NCBI RefSeq assembly: GCF_000024865.1 | Contig: NC_013595.1 | Coordinates: forward strand, 6,014,001 to 6,078,000 | DNA length: 64,000 bases | Direction: 5' to 3' | Origin: Streptosporangium roseum DSM 43021 | GTDB taxonomy: Bacteria; Actinomycetota; Actinomycetes; Streptosporangiales; Streptosporangiaceae | In this document: positions 17,719 through 26,606 of the stretch, piece by piece | Numbering within the stretch: position 1 is the stretch's first letter | Layout: every line of letters starts with the position of its first letter | Position numbers and translations under genes: made by a program | Notes under the pieces: generated by a model | The model's input: the letters and a program-made list of their open reading frames with translations, nothing else | Told to the model about the DNA's origin: nothing | The model's database searches: none

Positions 17719-17823
17719 GGTCCCGCGGCGGCCGGGCGGACGACGGCGCAGGCCACGGAGCCGCCGCGGACGAGCACCGCGCCCGGCCTTTTCAGCCACG
17801 ACATGTCCGCGTAACACTGAGGC

Positions 17824-20574
17824 ATGCCTTCCGTCTCCCCCGTCGTCCGGTCACCGGCGCTACGCGGCCGTGACGCGGAACAGGACATCCTGCGACGGCT
17901 GGTCGACGACGCCCGCGGCCGGTCGGGGGGCGCCATGGTCCTGCTGGGCGCGCCGGGAACGGGCAAGAGCGCGATGCTCGACTTCGCGGTGGACCAGGCG
18001 GAGGGGTTCGTCGTGCTCAGGACCCGCGGCGTCGAGGCGGAGTCCGCGCTGCCCTGCGCCGGACTGCACGGCCTGCTCCGCCCGGTCATGGACCGGCTGC
18101 CCGCGCTGCCCGGAGCGCAGGCGGAGGTGCTCACGCGGGCGCTGGAACTGGGGGCGGCCGGCGGCGGGCTGGCGCTGCCCGCCTCGGTTCTCAACCTCCT
18201 GGCGGCCGTGGGGAGGCCGGTGCTGGCCTGCGTCGACGACGTCCACCATCTTGACGCGCCCAGCCGCGAGGCGCTCTTCTTCGCGGCCAGGCGCCTGGCC
18301 GGGGAGCAGATCGTGCTGCTCTTCGGGGCGCGCGCCGGCGGCACCGCCCCGGAGGGCATCCCGGAGCTCCGGCTGGGAAGTCTCGACGAGGACGCGTGCC
18401 GGCTGCTGGCCGACGATCTGGCGCCGGAGGGGCTCGGCGCGGAGCTGCGGGCGTCGCTGATCGAGGTCGCCCGGGGCAATCCCCTCGCCCTCGGCGAGCT
18501 CGTCGGATCGCTCAGCGCGGCCCAGATGGCCGGCGCCGCCGCTCCGCCCGACACGCTTCCGCCGGGCGGGCGGCTGTGGCGTGCGTACGCGGATCGGCTG
18601 GCCCGGTTGCCCGCGGAGACCGGGAACCTGCTCCTGCTGCTGGCGGCCGACCCGGACCTGGACATGGCCGCGCTGGTCCGGGCCGCCGAACCGGCCTGCG
18701 CCCTCACCCTGCTCGAACCGGCCGAGCGCGCGGGCATCCTCGTCAGCGCGGCCGGAGACCGCCATGACTTCCGGGACCCGGCGATGCGGTCGGTGGTCTA
18801 CGCCGAGGCCTCAGCCGCCCGCAGGCGGGCGGCGCACCGCCTGCTCGCGAGCGTTCTCGACCATGATCACCAGCGGCTGCGGCGGGCATGGCACCGGGCC
18901 GTCTCGCTGGACGGCCCCGGTGACCGGCTGGCCGACGAGCTGGCCGCGGCGGCCTCCGCGGGCTCCACGGGCTCCCGCGGAGGTTACCCGGCGCCCTGGC
19001 TCGCCTTCGAACGGGCCGCCGAGCTCACGGCCCGCGGCGACGTCAAGGCCGCCCGCCTGGCCGCCGCCGCCCACCGGGCATGGCACGCGGGGCTCCCGCA
19101 GCGCGCCAGGTCGCTGCTCACCCGCCTGTGCTCCCTGACGGTGTCGGAGGAGACGCGGGGCCAGGCCGAGTTGATCCGGGGCAGCCTGGAGCTGCGCAGC
19201 GGGAAGACGGGCAGCGCCCGTGACGAGCTCCTTTCGGCGGCCGGTTGGCTGCTCGACCGGGACCGCGGGCGGGCCGTCCGCGCGCTCCTGCGCGCGAGTG
19301 AGGCCAGCTATCTGGCCGGGGACAGCTCCCGGTTCCTGGCCATAGCCCGGCAGGCCGCCGCGCTACGCCGTCCGGACGATCCGGCGGCCACCCAGCTGAT
19401 GTTCGAGTATCTGGCGGGCATCGCGGCGACCTTCCGCGGCCGGCACCGGGAGGCGGCGGATCCGCTCCGCCGGGTCCTGGAGCTCGCCCCCTCGGTGGGC
19501 AACCCGTCGGTGCTGGTCTGGGCGGGCGTCGCCAGCCTGCTGCTCGGCGACGACGTCCAGGCGCTCAGGCTGTCGACCCGGGCCGTGGAGGCCGCACGCG
19601 TCCGGGGAGCCGTCTCCGCGGTGCCGCAGGTGCTGGAATTCATGATCCAGACCGAGATCTGGATGGGCCGCTACGCCTCGGTCACCGCCAACGCGGTCGA
19701 GGGCCTCCGGCTGGCCCAGGAGTCCGGCCAGCCCAACAGCGCGGGCCAGCACCTGGCCTGGCTCGCCCTCACCTCGGCGGTCGAGGGTGACGAGGAGACG
19801 TGCCGGATCAGGGCCGGCGGCGCCATCGAGCTGGCGGGCGCCCACGGCCTGGGCGTCGCCGGAGCGCTCGGCAACTGGGCGCTGGCCCACCTGGATCTCG
19901 CCGCGGGACGCCACGCGGGCGCGGCGAAGCGGCTACGGGCGACGGCCCGGCCGGACGGCACGAACGGCCACCTCGTCGTGCGCGTCATGGCGACCCCTCA
20001 TCTCGTCGAGGCCGCCGTGCGGACGGGCGAGCACGAGCAGGCGCGGGCGGCGTTGCGGGTGCTCGACCGCTGGGCGGGCAGCACCCGCAGCCCCGACCGG
20101 CTGGCGCTGGCGGCGCGCTGCCACGCGCTCCTGGCCGCCCCCGGGGAGGCCGAGGAGCGGTTCCGCGACGCGCTGGACCTGCACCACCAGGGATTGTGCG
20201 AGTTCGAGACGGCACGCACCCAGCTGCTGTTCGGCAGCGTGCTGCGCCGTAACCGGCGTCCCGGCGCGGCCAGGGAGCATCTGCACAGCGCGCTGGAGAC
20301 GTTCGAGCGATCCGGGGCGCGGCTCTGGACCGAGCAGGCGCGCGCGGAGCTGCGCGGGGCAGGGGAGGCCGTCCGGTCACGCGGCCACAAGGCCGCGGAG
20401 AAGCTGACGGCGCAGCAGTTCCAGATCGCGCGGATCGTCGCCGACGGCGCCACCAACCGGGAGGTGGCGGCCCGGCTCTACCTGAGCCCGCGCACCGTCG
20501 AGCACCACCTCAGGAACATCTTCGCCAAGCTCGACATCCGTTCCCGGGTGGAGCTGGTCCGGCTGCTGTCCTGA
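17824..20574 (+). CDS. LAL-type (large ATP-binding LuxR) transcriptional regulator
   Basis: A 916-residue STAND-family regulator. The N-terminal NTPase has Walker A LLGAPGTGKSAML (41-53) and Walker B LACVDDVHHLD (about 136-146). A long helical-repeat middle follows, and the C-terminal LuxR helix-turn-helix is LTAQQFQIARIVADGATNRE through LSPRTVEHHLRNIFAKLDIR. LAL proteins are usually activators triggered by an inducer. In Streptomyces, LAL activators are known next to secreted lipase genes, so the cutinase-like gene immediately downstream is the obvious target; the shared 19-mer supports this. Confidence 0.95.
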   Translation: MPSVSPVVRSPALRGRDAEQDILRRLVDDARGRSGGAMVLLGAPGTGKSAMLDFAVDQAEGFVVLRTRGVEAESALPCAGLHGLLRPVMDRLPALPGAQAEVLTRALELGAAGGGLALPASVLNLLAAVGRPVLACVDDVHHLDAPSREALFFAARRLAGEQIVLLFGARAGGTAPEGIPELRLGSLDEDACRLLADDLAPEGLGAELRASLIEVARGNPLALGELVGSLSAAQMAGAAAPPDTLPPGGRLWRAYADRLARLPAETGNLLLLLAADPDLDMAALVRAAEPACALTLLEPAERAGILVSAAGDRHDFRDPAMRSVVYAEASAARRRAAHRLLASVLDHDHQRLRRAWHRAVSLDGPGDRLADELAAAASAGSTGSRGGYPAPWLAFERAAELTARGDVKAARLAAAAHRAWHAGLPQRARSLLTRLCSLTVSEETRGQAELIRGSLELRSGKTGSARDELLSAAGWLLDRDRGRAVRALLRASEASYLAGDSSRFLAIARQAAALRRPDDPAATQLMFEYLAGIAATFRGRHREAADPLRRVLELAPSVGNPSVLVWAGVASLLLGDDVQALRLSTRAVEAARVRGAVSAVPQVLEFMIQTEIWMGRYASVTANAVEGLRLAQESGQPNSAGQHLAWLALTSAVEGDEETCRIRAGGAIELAGAHGLGVAGALGNWALAHLDLAAGRHAGAAKRLRATARPDGTNGHLVVRVMATPHLVEAAVRTGEHEQARAALRVLDRWAGSTRSPDRLALAARCHALLAAPGEAEERFRDALDLHHQGLCEFETARTQLLFGSVLRRNRRPGAAREHLHSALETFERSGARLWTEQARAELRGAGEAVRSRGHKAAEKLTAQQFQIARIVADGATNREVAARLYLSPRTVEHHLRNIFAKLDIRSRVELVRLLS

Positions 20575-20644
20575 CCGGCGGCGCGCCTCCCCCCCGCGCC
20601 ACCCGCCCCGGTCCGAAGGGGCGCCTCCGGGCCGATCGGTGACG

Positions 20645-20663
20645 GGTGATTTCACCGATGCGC
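20645..20663. promoter_or_regulatory. Operator-like 19-mer upstream of cutinase-like gene
   Basis: GGTGATTTCACCGATGCGC is the exact reverse complement of the site at 17700-17718 and contains the same GGTGA..TCACC dyad. It lies ~147 bases upstream of the cutinase start, in the gap after the regulator gene. Confidence 0.7.
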
Positions 20664-20809
20664 GAATGACAGGGCGATCTGACAATTACGACTGTCGGCA
20701 GTCAAGCAGGGACCGCCCGGAGGTCGTGACCGCTCGCCTCCCGTACCCGCCGGTCTCCGGCGCGGACCGCCGCCGGCCTGGTCCCCCTCCGAACAGGGAG
20801 TACAGCGAC

Positions 20810-21781
20810 GTGCAGTCAGACAACCCCACCCCCCTCCGTCCGCAACCGCACGTGTCCGGCCGCGGCGCTGCCGCGTCCGGGCCGGCCCGCAGTGCGGGGA
20901 CGGCCGCCAAGCTGACCCTCGCACTGGTCCTGGCGGGCGGCGCCCTCGCCCCCGCCGCCCACGCCACGCCCTTCACGGCCCCCGCCGCGCAGGTCGCGGC
21001 GAACCCGTACGAGCGCGGCCCCAACCCCACCGTCTCCAGCATCGAGGCCGTCCGGGGCCCGTTCGCCATCGCGGAGACCGACGTCTCGTCACTGCGCGTG
21101 AACGGCTTCGGCGGAGGAACGATCTACTACCCGACCAGCACCAGCGCGGGAACGTTCGGGGCCGTCGCCATCGCCCCCGGCTACACCGCGGACAAGTCCA
21201 GCATGGCCTGGCTCGCGCCCCGGATCGCCTCCCAGGGCTTCGTCGTCTTCAACATCGACACCATCACGCGGAGCGACCAGCCCGCCAGCCGGGGCCGCCA
21301 GCTCCTGGCCGCGCTGGACTACCTGGTCGAGGAAAGTTCGGCGGCGCGCCGGATCGACGCCGGCCGGCTCGGCGTGATGGGTCACTCCATGGGCGGCGGC
21401 GGCACGCTGGAGGCGGCGGACGACAGGCCGCAGCTGCAGGCGGCGATCCCGCTCACCGGGTGGAACCTCACGAAGAGCTGGCCGGGGGTGCAGGTCCCGA
21501 CCCTGGTCGTCGGCGCCGAGAACGACACGATCGCCCCGGTGGCCTCGCACTCGAAGCCGTTCTACAACAGCCTGCCGTCCTCGCTGGACAAGGCCTACCT
21601 GGAGCTCGACGGCGCCGGCCACTTCGCGCCCAACACCTCCAACACCACGATCGCCAAATACAGCATCTCCTGGCTGAAGAGGTTCATCGACGACGACACC
21701 CGCTATGAGCAGTTCCTGTGCCCGGCTCCCCGGAGCGACAGGAACATCTCGGAGTACCAGGACACCTGTCCCCACTCGTAG
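20810..21781 (+). CDS. Secreted cutinase / polyester-hydrolase-like alpha/beta hydrolase
   Basis: A 323-residue precursor that closely resembles Thermobifida-type cutinases and related PET hydrolases. An export signal with a long N-region and hydrophobic core LTLALVLAGGALAPAAHA (about 35-52) leads to a mature enzyme starting near ANPYERGPNPT. Catalytic Ser193 is in GHSMGGGG, Asp239 in AENDTIAP, His271 in GAGHFAPN. Oxyanion-hole residues Tyr125 (GYTADKS) and Met194 and the substrate-cleft Trp218 (TGWNLTK) are conserved, as is the C-terminal Cys304-Cys320 pair. Such enzymes cleave cutin, triglycerides and aromatic polyesters. GTG 20810 is chosen for GGGAG 9 bases upstream; the frame is open further upstream without similarity. 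Confidence 0.94.
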   Translation: MQSDNPTPLRPQPHVSGRGAAASGPARSAGTAAKLTLALVLAGGALAPAAHATPFTAPAAQVAANPYERGPNPTVSSIEAVRGPFAIAETDVSSLRVNGFGGGTIYYPTSTSAGTFGAVAIAPGYTADKSSMAWLAPRIASQGFVVFNIDTITRSDQPASRGRQLLAALDYLVEESSAARRIDAGRLGVMGHSMGGGGTLEAADDRPQLQAAIPLTGWNLTKSWPGVQVPTLVVGAENDTIAPVASHSKPFYNSLPSSLDKAYLELDGAGHFAPNTSNTTIAKYSISWLKRFIDDDTRYEQFLCPAPRSDRNISEYQDTCPHS

Positions 21782-21884
21782 CCGGCCTGGTCAGCGGATC
21801 CCCGTACGGCGGGGACGCCGGCGGCGGGGTGCCTGGCGCCCCCGCCGCCGGCACGCTCCGGGGACGGCTCCCCGGCGCGGACGG

Positions 21885-22952
21885 TCACGGCAGCAGCCGG
21901 TAGAAGCGCCAGAACCCGAAGTCGCTGATCGGCAGGACCTCGACGGCGCGGAAGCCCGCCTCGACCGCGTAGCGGCGCAGGGTGGCGGGGCGCATCACGG
22001 TGCCGGTGCCGGCGGAGGGCTGGTGGGACATGCCGTCGGGCAGGCAGATGAGCAGGCTGAAGCCGTACAGCAGCCGCTCGGTGTCGTCGGCGGGCGCGGT
22101 GAAGGAGACGGCGGTGGCTTCGTCCATGACGACGACCGTCCCCCCCGGCCTGAGCGCCCGCCGTATCCGGGTGAGCGTGTCCACCGGCTGGGGCATGTCG
22201 TGGATGCACTCGAAGGCGAAGACCGCGTCGTAGGCGTTCCCGGCGAGCGCGTGCGCGTCGCCGTGCCGGAAGGCGACGTCGGCTCCGGCCCGGGCCGCGT
22301 TGCGCACGGCCAGCTCGACCGAGGGGCCGTCGATGTCGATCCCCTCCACTACCGCCTGCGGGTAGGCCCTGGCCAGGGCGATGGTGGACCAGCCGCCGCC
22401 GCAGCCGACGTCGGCGACGCGGGCGCCGGGACGGCGCAGCAGCGCGTCGAGGTCGGGCACCCCGGCGAGGGCGTCCGGCAGCGCCCGCTCGAACCAGGGC
22501 CGGTTCATCTCGGCCTGGGATTCCCGCACGTCCGTCCCGAAGGCGGCCCAGCCCACGCCGCCGCCGTCGCGGTAGGCCTCCAGCAGGGCGGGCGTCTGCG
22601 TGGCGGCTCCGGCGATCATCCGGGCCAGTGGCGCGAGGTAGGCGAGGCTGGACTCGTCGGTCAGCACCTCCGCGGCGCCTGCCGGCAGGGTGAAGCGGCC
22701 GTCCTCGCCGGCCGTCAGGATGCCGCAGGCGGCCTGCTGCTCCAGCCACTCCCGGGCGTATCGCTCGTGGCCGCCGGCGCGGGCGGTCAGCTCGGCGGCG
22801 GTGGCCGGTCCGTGCCCGGCGAGTGCCCGGTACCAGCCCAGCCGGTCCCCCAGGTGCACCGAGAGCACCTCGAATGCGCCCAGCGCGGACCGGAGCAGCC
22901 GCTCGGCGAACTCCTCCGTGGTCTGTGACGTCTGCGTGGTCTGCGTCGTCAT
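21885..22952 (-). CDS. Class I SAM-dependent methyltransferase with N-terminal winged-helix domain
   Basis: A 355-residue protein. Residues ~15-95 form a winged-helix-like segment (TAAELTARAGGHERYAREWL, then ACGILTA) as in small-molecule O-methyltransferases and mycobacterial Rv2258c-type enzymes. The SAM domain follows with VADVGCGGGWSTIALA (motif I), VEGIDID (motif II), FAFECIHDMPQP and LRPGGTVVVMDE. The acceptor substrate is not evident. No pathway genes adjoin it on its strand. Confidence 0.87.
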   Translation of the reverse strand: MTTQTTQTSQTTEEFAERLLRSALGAFEVLSVHLGDRLGWYRALAGHGPATAAELTARAGGHERYAREWLEQQAACGILTAGEDGRFTLPAGAAEVLTDESSLAYLAPLARMIAGAATQTPALLEAYRDGGGVGWAAFGTDVRESQAEMNRPWFERALPDALAGVPDLDALLRRPGARVADVGCGGGWSTIALARAYPQAVVEGIDIDGPSVELAVRNAARAGADVAFRHGDAHALAGNAYDAVFAFECIHDMPQPVDTLTRIRRALRPGGTVVVMDEATAVSFTAPADDTERLLYGFSLLICLPDGMSHQPSAGTGTVMRPATLRRYAVEAGFRAVEVLPISDFGFWRFYRLLP

Positions 22953-23088
22953 GGCGTCTCCGTTCGGTCGCCGCCGTCCGGCACCGGCGACGGAGGGTCG
23001 GCTGCCGATCCGCCGTCACGCCACTGCTCGATCACGCCCTCCCCGACCTGATCGACGACAGCGATGGAGGTAATAAGGTTTACGGCCT

Positions 23089-23895
23089 ATGTTCAGGAAC
23101 GTAAAGCGTTGTGACCTTAAATCCGTTGTGTGGGTTCTTGCCCTGAGTATTTCAGCTTCGCTCCTGGTCGGAGGCAGCGCCTTGCTGAGCGGTCACCTCG
23201 CACCGGTCCCCGATGGACCCGTATCCCTCCCCGACAGGCCCGCACCGCCCACGGCCCTCCTGCCCGAGGTCTCGGTGACCCCCACCCCGCCGCCGGAACC
23301 GACGGAGGCGCCCGACCCCGAGCAGTCGTTCCTGCTCGCCAACGGGCGGCGGCAACCGCAGAAGATGGCGGTGCCGAAGTCGGCGGGTGGCCGTTACACG
23401 GTCGTCTCCGGCGGCGCCCGGCCCCCCGCGGGCCGCAAGGGCAAGGTGATCCGGTATCTGGTCGAGGTCGAGCGCGGCCTGCCGTTCGAGGCGCGCGAGT
23501 TCGCCGACGAGGTGCACCGGATCCTCAACGACCGGCGGAGCTGGGGGTTCCGGTTCCAGCGGGTGGAGCGCGGCCCGGTGAAGATCAGGGTGTCGCTGTC
23601 CAGCCCCGCGATGACGGACCGGCGGTGCCATCCACTGATCACCTTCGGCACGCTTTCGTGCTGGAACGACGGGCGCGCGGTCATCAACGCGGTGCGGTGG
23701 AACACGGGCGTGCGCGGTTACGGCCGCGACGTCGCCTCCTACCGGGAGTACGTCATCAACCACGAGGTCGGCCACGGCCTCGGCCACGGCCACGAGCCCT
23801 GCCCGGGACCGGGCAGGCGGGCCCCCGTGATGCTCCAGCAGACCAAGTCGCTGTACGGCTGCCGCCCCAACGCCTGGCCGTCGCCCCGGCGCTGA
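23089..23895 (+). CDS. DUF3152 protein with HExxH-type metal motif
   Basis: A 268-residue protein with an N-terminal membrane anchor (VVWVLALSISASLLVGGSAL, about 13-32), a Pro/Glu-rich linker (to ~75) and a C-terminal globular domain. NHEVGHGLGHGHEPC (about 225-239) gives the extended zinc motif HExxHxxGHxH and supports the DUF3152 family, predicted extracellular zincin-like proteins of actinobacteria. Three or four Cys in the domain could form disulfides. Peptidase activity is plausible but not shown for the family. Confidence 0.86.
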   Translation: MFRNVKRCDLKSVVWVLALSISASLLVGGSALLSGHLAPVPDGPVSLPDRPAPPTALLPEVSVTPTPPPEPTEAPDPEQSFLLANGRRQPQKMAVPKSAGGRYTVVSGGARPPAGRKGKVIRYLVEVERGLPFEAREFADEVHRILNDRRSWGFRFQRVERGPVKIRVSLSSPAMTDRRCHPLITFGTLSCWNDGRAVINAVRWNTGVRGYGRDVASYREYVINHEVGHGLGHGHEPCPGPGRRAPVMLQQTKSLYGCRPNAWPSPRR

Positions 23896-23900
23896 GGGGT

Positions 23901-24337
23901 TCAGCCCACGGCGGCGAACCGCTTGGTCTCCGCCGAGCAGTTCTCGTGCCAGTCGATCATCGGCAGGCCGCGCGGGTCGGGGTGTCCCGCCGGATAGGCG
24001 AGCACGTACGGCTCGGCGAACAGGTCCCTGCCGACCAGGCCGTCCACCCGGGAGGGGAGCGTGGCGATGCCGAGGTCGGCCCGGCCCTCATGACGTCCAT
24101 GAGGCGCAGGACCCGCCGGGCGTGCCCGACCGCCGCCAGCCCCGCGGCCGTGGGCCGGGCGCCGTTGCGCCCGCGCTGGAACAGCACCGCGCCGACCTTG
24201 CGCTCGGCGGTGCGGACGGCGTGGGAGACCGCCGACCGGGTGAGGCCGAGCCGAGCCGCGGCGGCCGAGAAGGCGCGGTCCCGGTCCACGGCGACCAGAA
24301 CGCGCAGCTCGCTCGCCGTCAGATCCTCCTTCGTCAC
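23901..24337 (-). pseudogene. Broken LysR-family regulator gene
   Basis: The first ~78 codons from the ATG at 24337 encode a normal LysR helix-turn-helix (SELRVLVAVDRDRAFSAAAA, then LGLTRSAVSHAVRTAERKVG). At about 24090 the frame is lost: the next frame gives EGRADLGIATLPSRVDGLVG and ends DWHENCSAETKRFAAVG-stop, which is the middle of a LysR effector domain. About 60-80 residues between the two parts and the C-terminal ~80 are missing. The whole is 437 bases against ~900 for the family. It is divergent from the oxidoreductase at 24466, the usual place for its regulator. Confidence 0.8.
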
Positions 24338-24351
24338 AGGACAGACGTTAT

Positions 24352-24366
24352 ATGAACACCGTTCAT
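24352..24366. promoter_or_regulatory. Palindromic operator ATGAAC-ACC-GTTCAT
   Basis: A perfect 6-3-6 inverted repeat lies 14 bases upstream of the broken lysR start and ~100 bases before the divergent oxidoreductase. The spacing resembles a LysR T-N11-A box, though GTTCAT/ATGAAC dyads are also bound by other families. Confidence 0.6.
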
Positions 24367-24465
24367 GGAAAATGTGATCCCCATCGACGCCGGCCCCTGA
24401 TTACCCGTTCCGCGCCTTCCTAGGCTGACGGGCACAGCAGACCGACAGAACAGGGGACACATCCC

Positions 24466-25407
24466 ATGCGCGCCATCCAGATCACCCGCACCGGCGGACC
24501 CGAGGTCCTGACCGAGGTGGAGCTGCCCGATCCGGAGCCGGCCCCGGGCCACCTCCTCGTCGAGGTCGAGGCGGCGGGGGTGAACTTCGCCGACACCGCG
24601 CGGGTCGCCGGGGCCTACCTCCCGCCGGAGCTGCCGTTCGTCCCCGGCGGCGAGGTCGTCGGGCGCACGGCCGACGGCCGCCGCGTCATGGGCCTGGCCC
24701 AGCGCGGCTACGCGTCCAGGGCGGTCGTCGACGGCGAGGACGCCGTGGAGCTGCCGGAGGGGATCGGCGCGGGCGTGGCGCTCGCCCTGCTGGTCCAGGG
24801 CCTGACCGCGTGGCACCTGATCCGTTCGGCGGCGCGCGTGCTGCCCGGGGAGAGCGTCGTGGTGAACTCGGCGGCGGGTGGCGTGGGGCACCTCGCCGTC
24901 CAGCTCGCCAGGGAGTCCGGGGCGGGCCGGGTGATCGCCACGGCGTCCAGTGAGGACAAGCGGGCCCTGGCACTGAGCCTGGGCGCGGACGCGGCCGTGG
25001 ACGGCCGGGCGGAGGGCTACGCCGAGCGGGTGATCGAGGCCAACCTGGGCCACCGCGCCGACGTCGTCCTGGACGCGGTCGGCGGCCCGGTGTTCGACGC
25101 CGCGCTCGGCGCGGTGGCCGAGTTCGGCCGCCTGGTCAGCTACGGTTTCGCCTCCGGCCGGGGCCCGTCCCCGATCGACGTGGACCGGCTCACGGAGCTC
25201 AACTTCTCCGTGGCCGGTTTCTGGGTGCGGCCCGCCATCCGGCTGCCCGGCGGCTACAAGGTGCCGCTGAAGGAACTGCTCGGCCTCACCGCCTCCGGCC
25301 GGCTGCGCCCGCTCGTCGGCGGCGAGTACGCGCTGTCGGACGCCCGGCGGGCCCACGAGGACATGCTCGCCCGCCGTACCACGGGCAAGATCATCCTGCG
25401 CCCCTAG
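24466..25407 (+). CDS. Zinc-independent MDR-family quinone oxidoreductase
   Basis: A 313-residue medium-chain dehydrogenase/reductase: MRAIQITRTGGPEVLTEVEL at the N-terminus, GVNFADTARVAGAYLPPELP, PFVPGGEVVG, NADPH motif SAAGGVGHLAVQLA (about 143-156), and VVLDAVGGPVFDAAL. The zinc ligands of alcohol dehydrogenase are absent, as in quinone oxidoreductases (QOR/zeta-crystallin group), which reduce quinones or enones with NADPH. It is divergent from a decayed LysR gene, so its original regulation may be lost. Confidence 0.92.
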   Translation: MRAIQITRTGGPEVLTEVELPDPEPAPGHLLVEVEAAGVNFADTARVAGAYLPPELPFVPGGEVVGRTADGRRVMGLAQRGYASRAVVDGEDAVELPEGIGAGVALALLVQGLTAWHLIRSAARVLPGESVVVNSAAGGVGHLAVQLARESGAGRVIATASSEDKRALALSLGADAAVDGRAEGYAERVIEANLGHRADVVLDAVGGPVFDAALGAVAEFGRLVSYGFASGRGPSPIDVDRLTELNFSVAGFWVRPAIRLPGGYKVPLKELLGLTASGRLRPLVGGEYALSDARRAHEDMLARRTTGKIILRP

Positions 25408-25536
25408 CCTCCGTTCTGCGGGTCACCGGGCACCAGCCGGCCCCGTGGGGCCCGCCGGGTCCGCGGCGGGCGGCCTCAGGGGCCTCCGGCCGGAGGCGTC
25501 CCGGACAGCGGATGTCCGCGCCGCGCGGCCGCGGCC

Positions 25537-26061
25537 TCAGGCGGTCTCCCCCATGCTGCGCTCGTGCCAGTTCGCCAGCTCCACGAGCAGGCCGTCGGCG
25601 GCGCCGCCGAACATCTCCCCCAGAACCTGGGGGCTGTCGACTATGACGACGCTGTCGAGCAGGCCGGCGCGGAGCTTGGCCGCCCGCGAGTCGCCGGCGC
25701 CGTCGGGGTCGAAGGCGGTCGCGGCGAGGAACAGGCCGCCCACGCCCGTGGAGGTCGCCGCGTCGAGGGCCCCGGTGCCGGTCACGCTGGAGGCGTCGTC
25801 GGGGACGGCCGGCAGGACGGGCTGGCCGTCGCGGACGAGGAGCGTCAGCGGCCGGGCCGGCGCGGTCTCCGGAAGACCGCCCTTCGGCAGGCTGGTCTCC
25901 CCGGTGACAAGGCGCGCCCGGTCGCCGGGGTAGCCCCACGGCCGGCCCCCGGCCTGGTCCTCCACGCCGGCGCGGGTGAACAGGCCGCCGTCGGCGTCCA
26001 GCACGATGTCGCCCGGCCGCCACTGCTCGCCCTCGATCGGGCTGTGCTGCGCGTCGCTCAT
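25537..26061 (-). CDS. Hypothetical protein
   Basis: A 174-residue soluble protein without signal peptide, Cys cluster or membrane segment. It begins MSDAQHSPIEGEQWRPGDIV and contains DGGLFTRAG and, later, LRAGLLDSVVIVDSPQVLGE and LVELANWHERSMGE. Codon use is typical of the genome. I do not recognise the family. The start at 26061 is the ATG after which the protein looks ordered; another in-frame ATG lies 18 bases upstream and neither has a clear ribosome-binding site. Confidence 0.6.
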   Translation of the reverse strand: MSDAQHSPIEGEQWRPGDIVLDADGGLFTRAGVEDQAGGRPWGYPGDRARLVTGETSLPKGGLPETAPARPLTLLVRDGQPVLPAVPDDASSVTGTGALDAATSTGVGGLFLAATAFDPDGAGDSRAAKLRAGLLDSVVIVDSPQVLGEMFGGAADGLLVELANWHERSMGETA

Positions 26062-26162
26062 GAACGGCACGTTACCCATCAGCTCCGACAAATGACCTCC
26101 GCCCGCGCTCCGGGCCACCCGGGACTACGACCTCCCCCGGATACGGGCACGACGCGGGCCTC

Positions 26163-26606
26163 TCACAGGGACACCCTCTGGGGCGCGCCCCGAGCGGGCC
26201 GGTTCTGCCGCTCGACGTACTCGCGGAGCTCCGCGACGGGGGCTCCGGCGAGGCTCCCGGCGAAGTAGGAGCCCGACCAGAGACGGCTGGCCCGGTAGTA
26301 GTGCGCGGCGAGCTCGGGGAATTCCTGGCGCATCCGCCGGGAGGAAACGCCCTTGAGGCTGTTGACGAGCTTGGACAGGGCGACCTTCGGCGGGAAGCTC
26401 ACCAGCAGGTGGACGTGGCTGCCGGCGCCGTCGAACTCGCGAAGCTCGGCTCCGAAGTCGGCGCACACGTCCCGCATGATCTCTTCCATGCGCTCCAGAT
26501 GCCTGTCGGCGAACACATCGCGCTGATATTTCGTCAGAAAGACCAAATGGGCATGCAGGACGAAAACACAATGCCTACCAGTCCTGATGTCTTCATCTTC
26601 GGTCAT
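26163..26606 (-). CDS. tnpA: IS200/IS605-type Y1 transposase (TnpA), apparently intact
   Basis: The 147-residue product matches the single-strand HUH transposases of IS200/IS605 elements. HCVFVLHAHLVFLTKYQRDV opens the fold, GSHVHLLVSFPP holds the HUH pair that binds the metal, and Tyr in AELREYVERQNRP is the nucleophile. PELAAHYYRASRLWSGSYFA links them. Length is normal. No tnpB follows or precedes it, so this is IS200-like. I could not define the subterminal hairpin ends with confidence. It has a lower-GC upstream stretch (26575-26640). Confidence 0.93.
   Translation of the reverse strand: MTEDEDIRTGRHCVFVLHAHLVFLTKYQRDVFADRHLERMEEIMRDVCADFGAELREFDGAGSHVHLLVSFPPKVALSKLVNSLKGVSSRRMRQEFPELAAHYYRASRLWSGSYFAGSLAGAPVAELREYVERQNRPARGAPQRVSL

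Noticed and set aside
17605..17814. 71-codon frame between kptA and the LAL regulator
   Set aside because: Low complexity (Gly/Thr/Ala/Pro), no ribosome-binding site, overlaps the operator-like 19-mer; most likely non-coding.
26163..26606. TnpA-TnpB/omega-RNA system
   Set aside because: No TnpB-like gene or guide-like RNA region lies beside the transposase.
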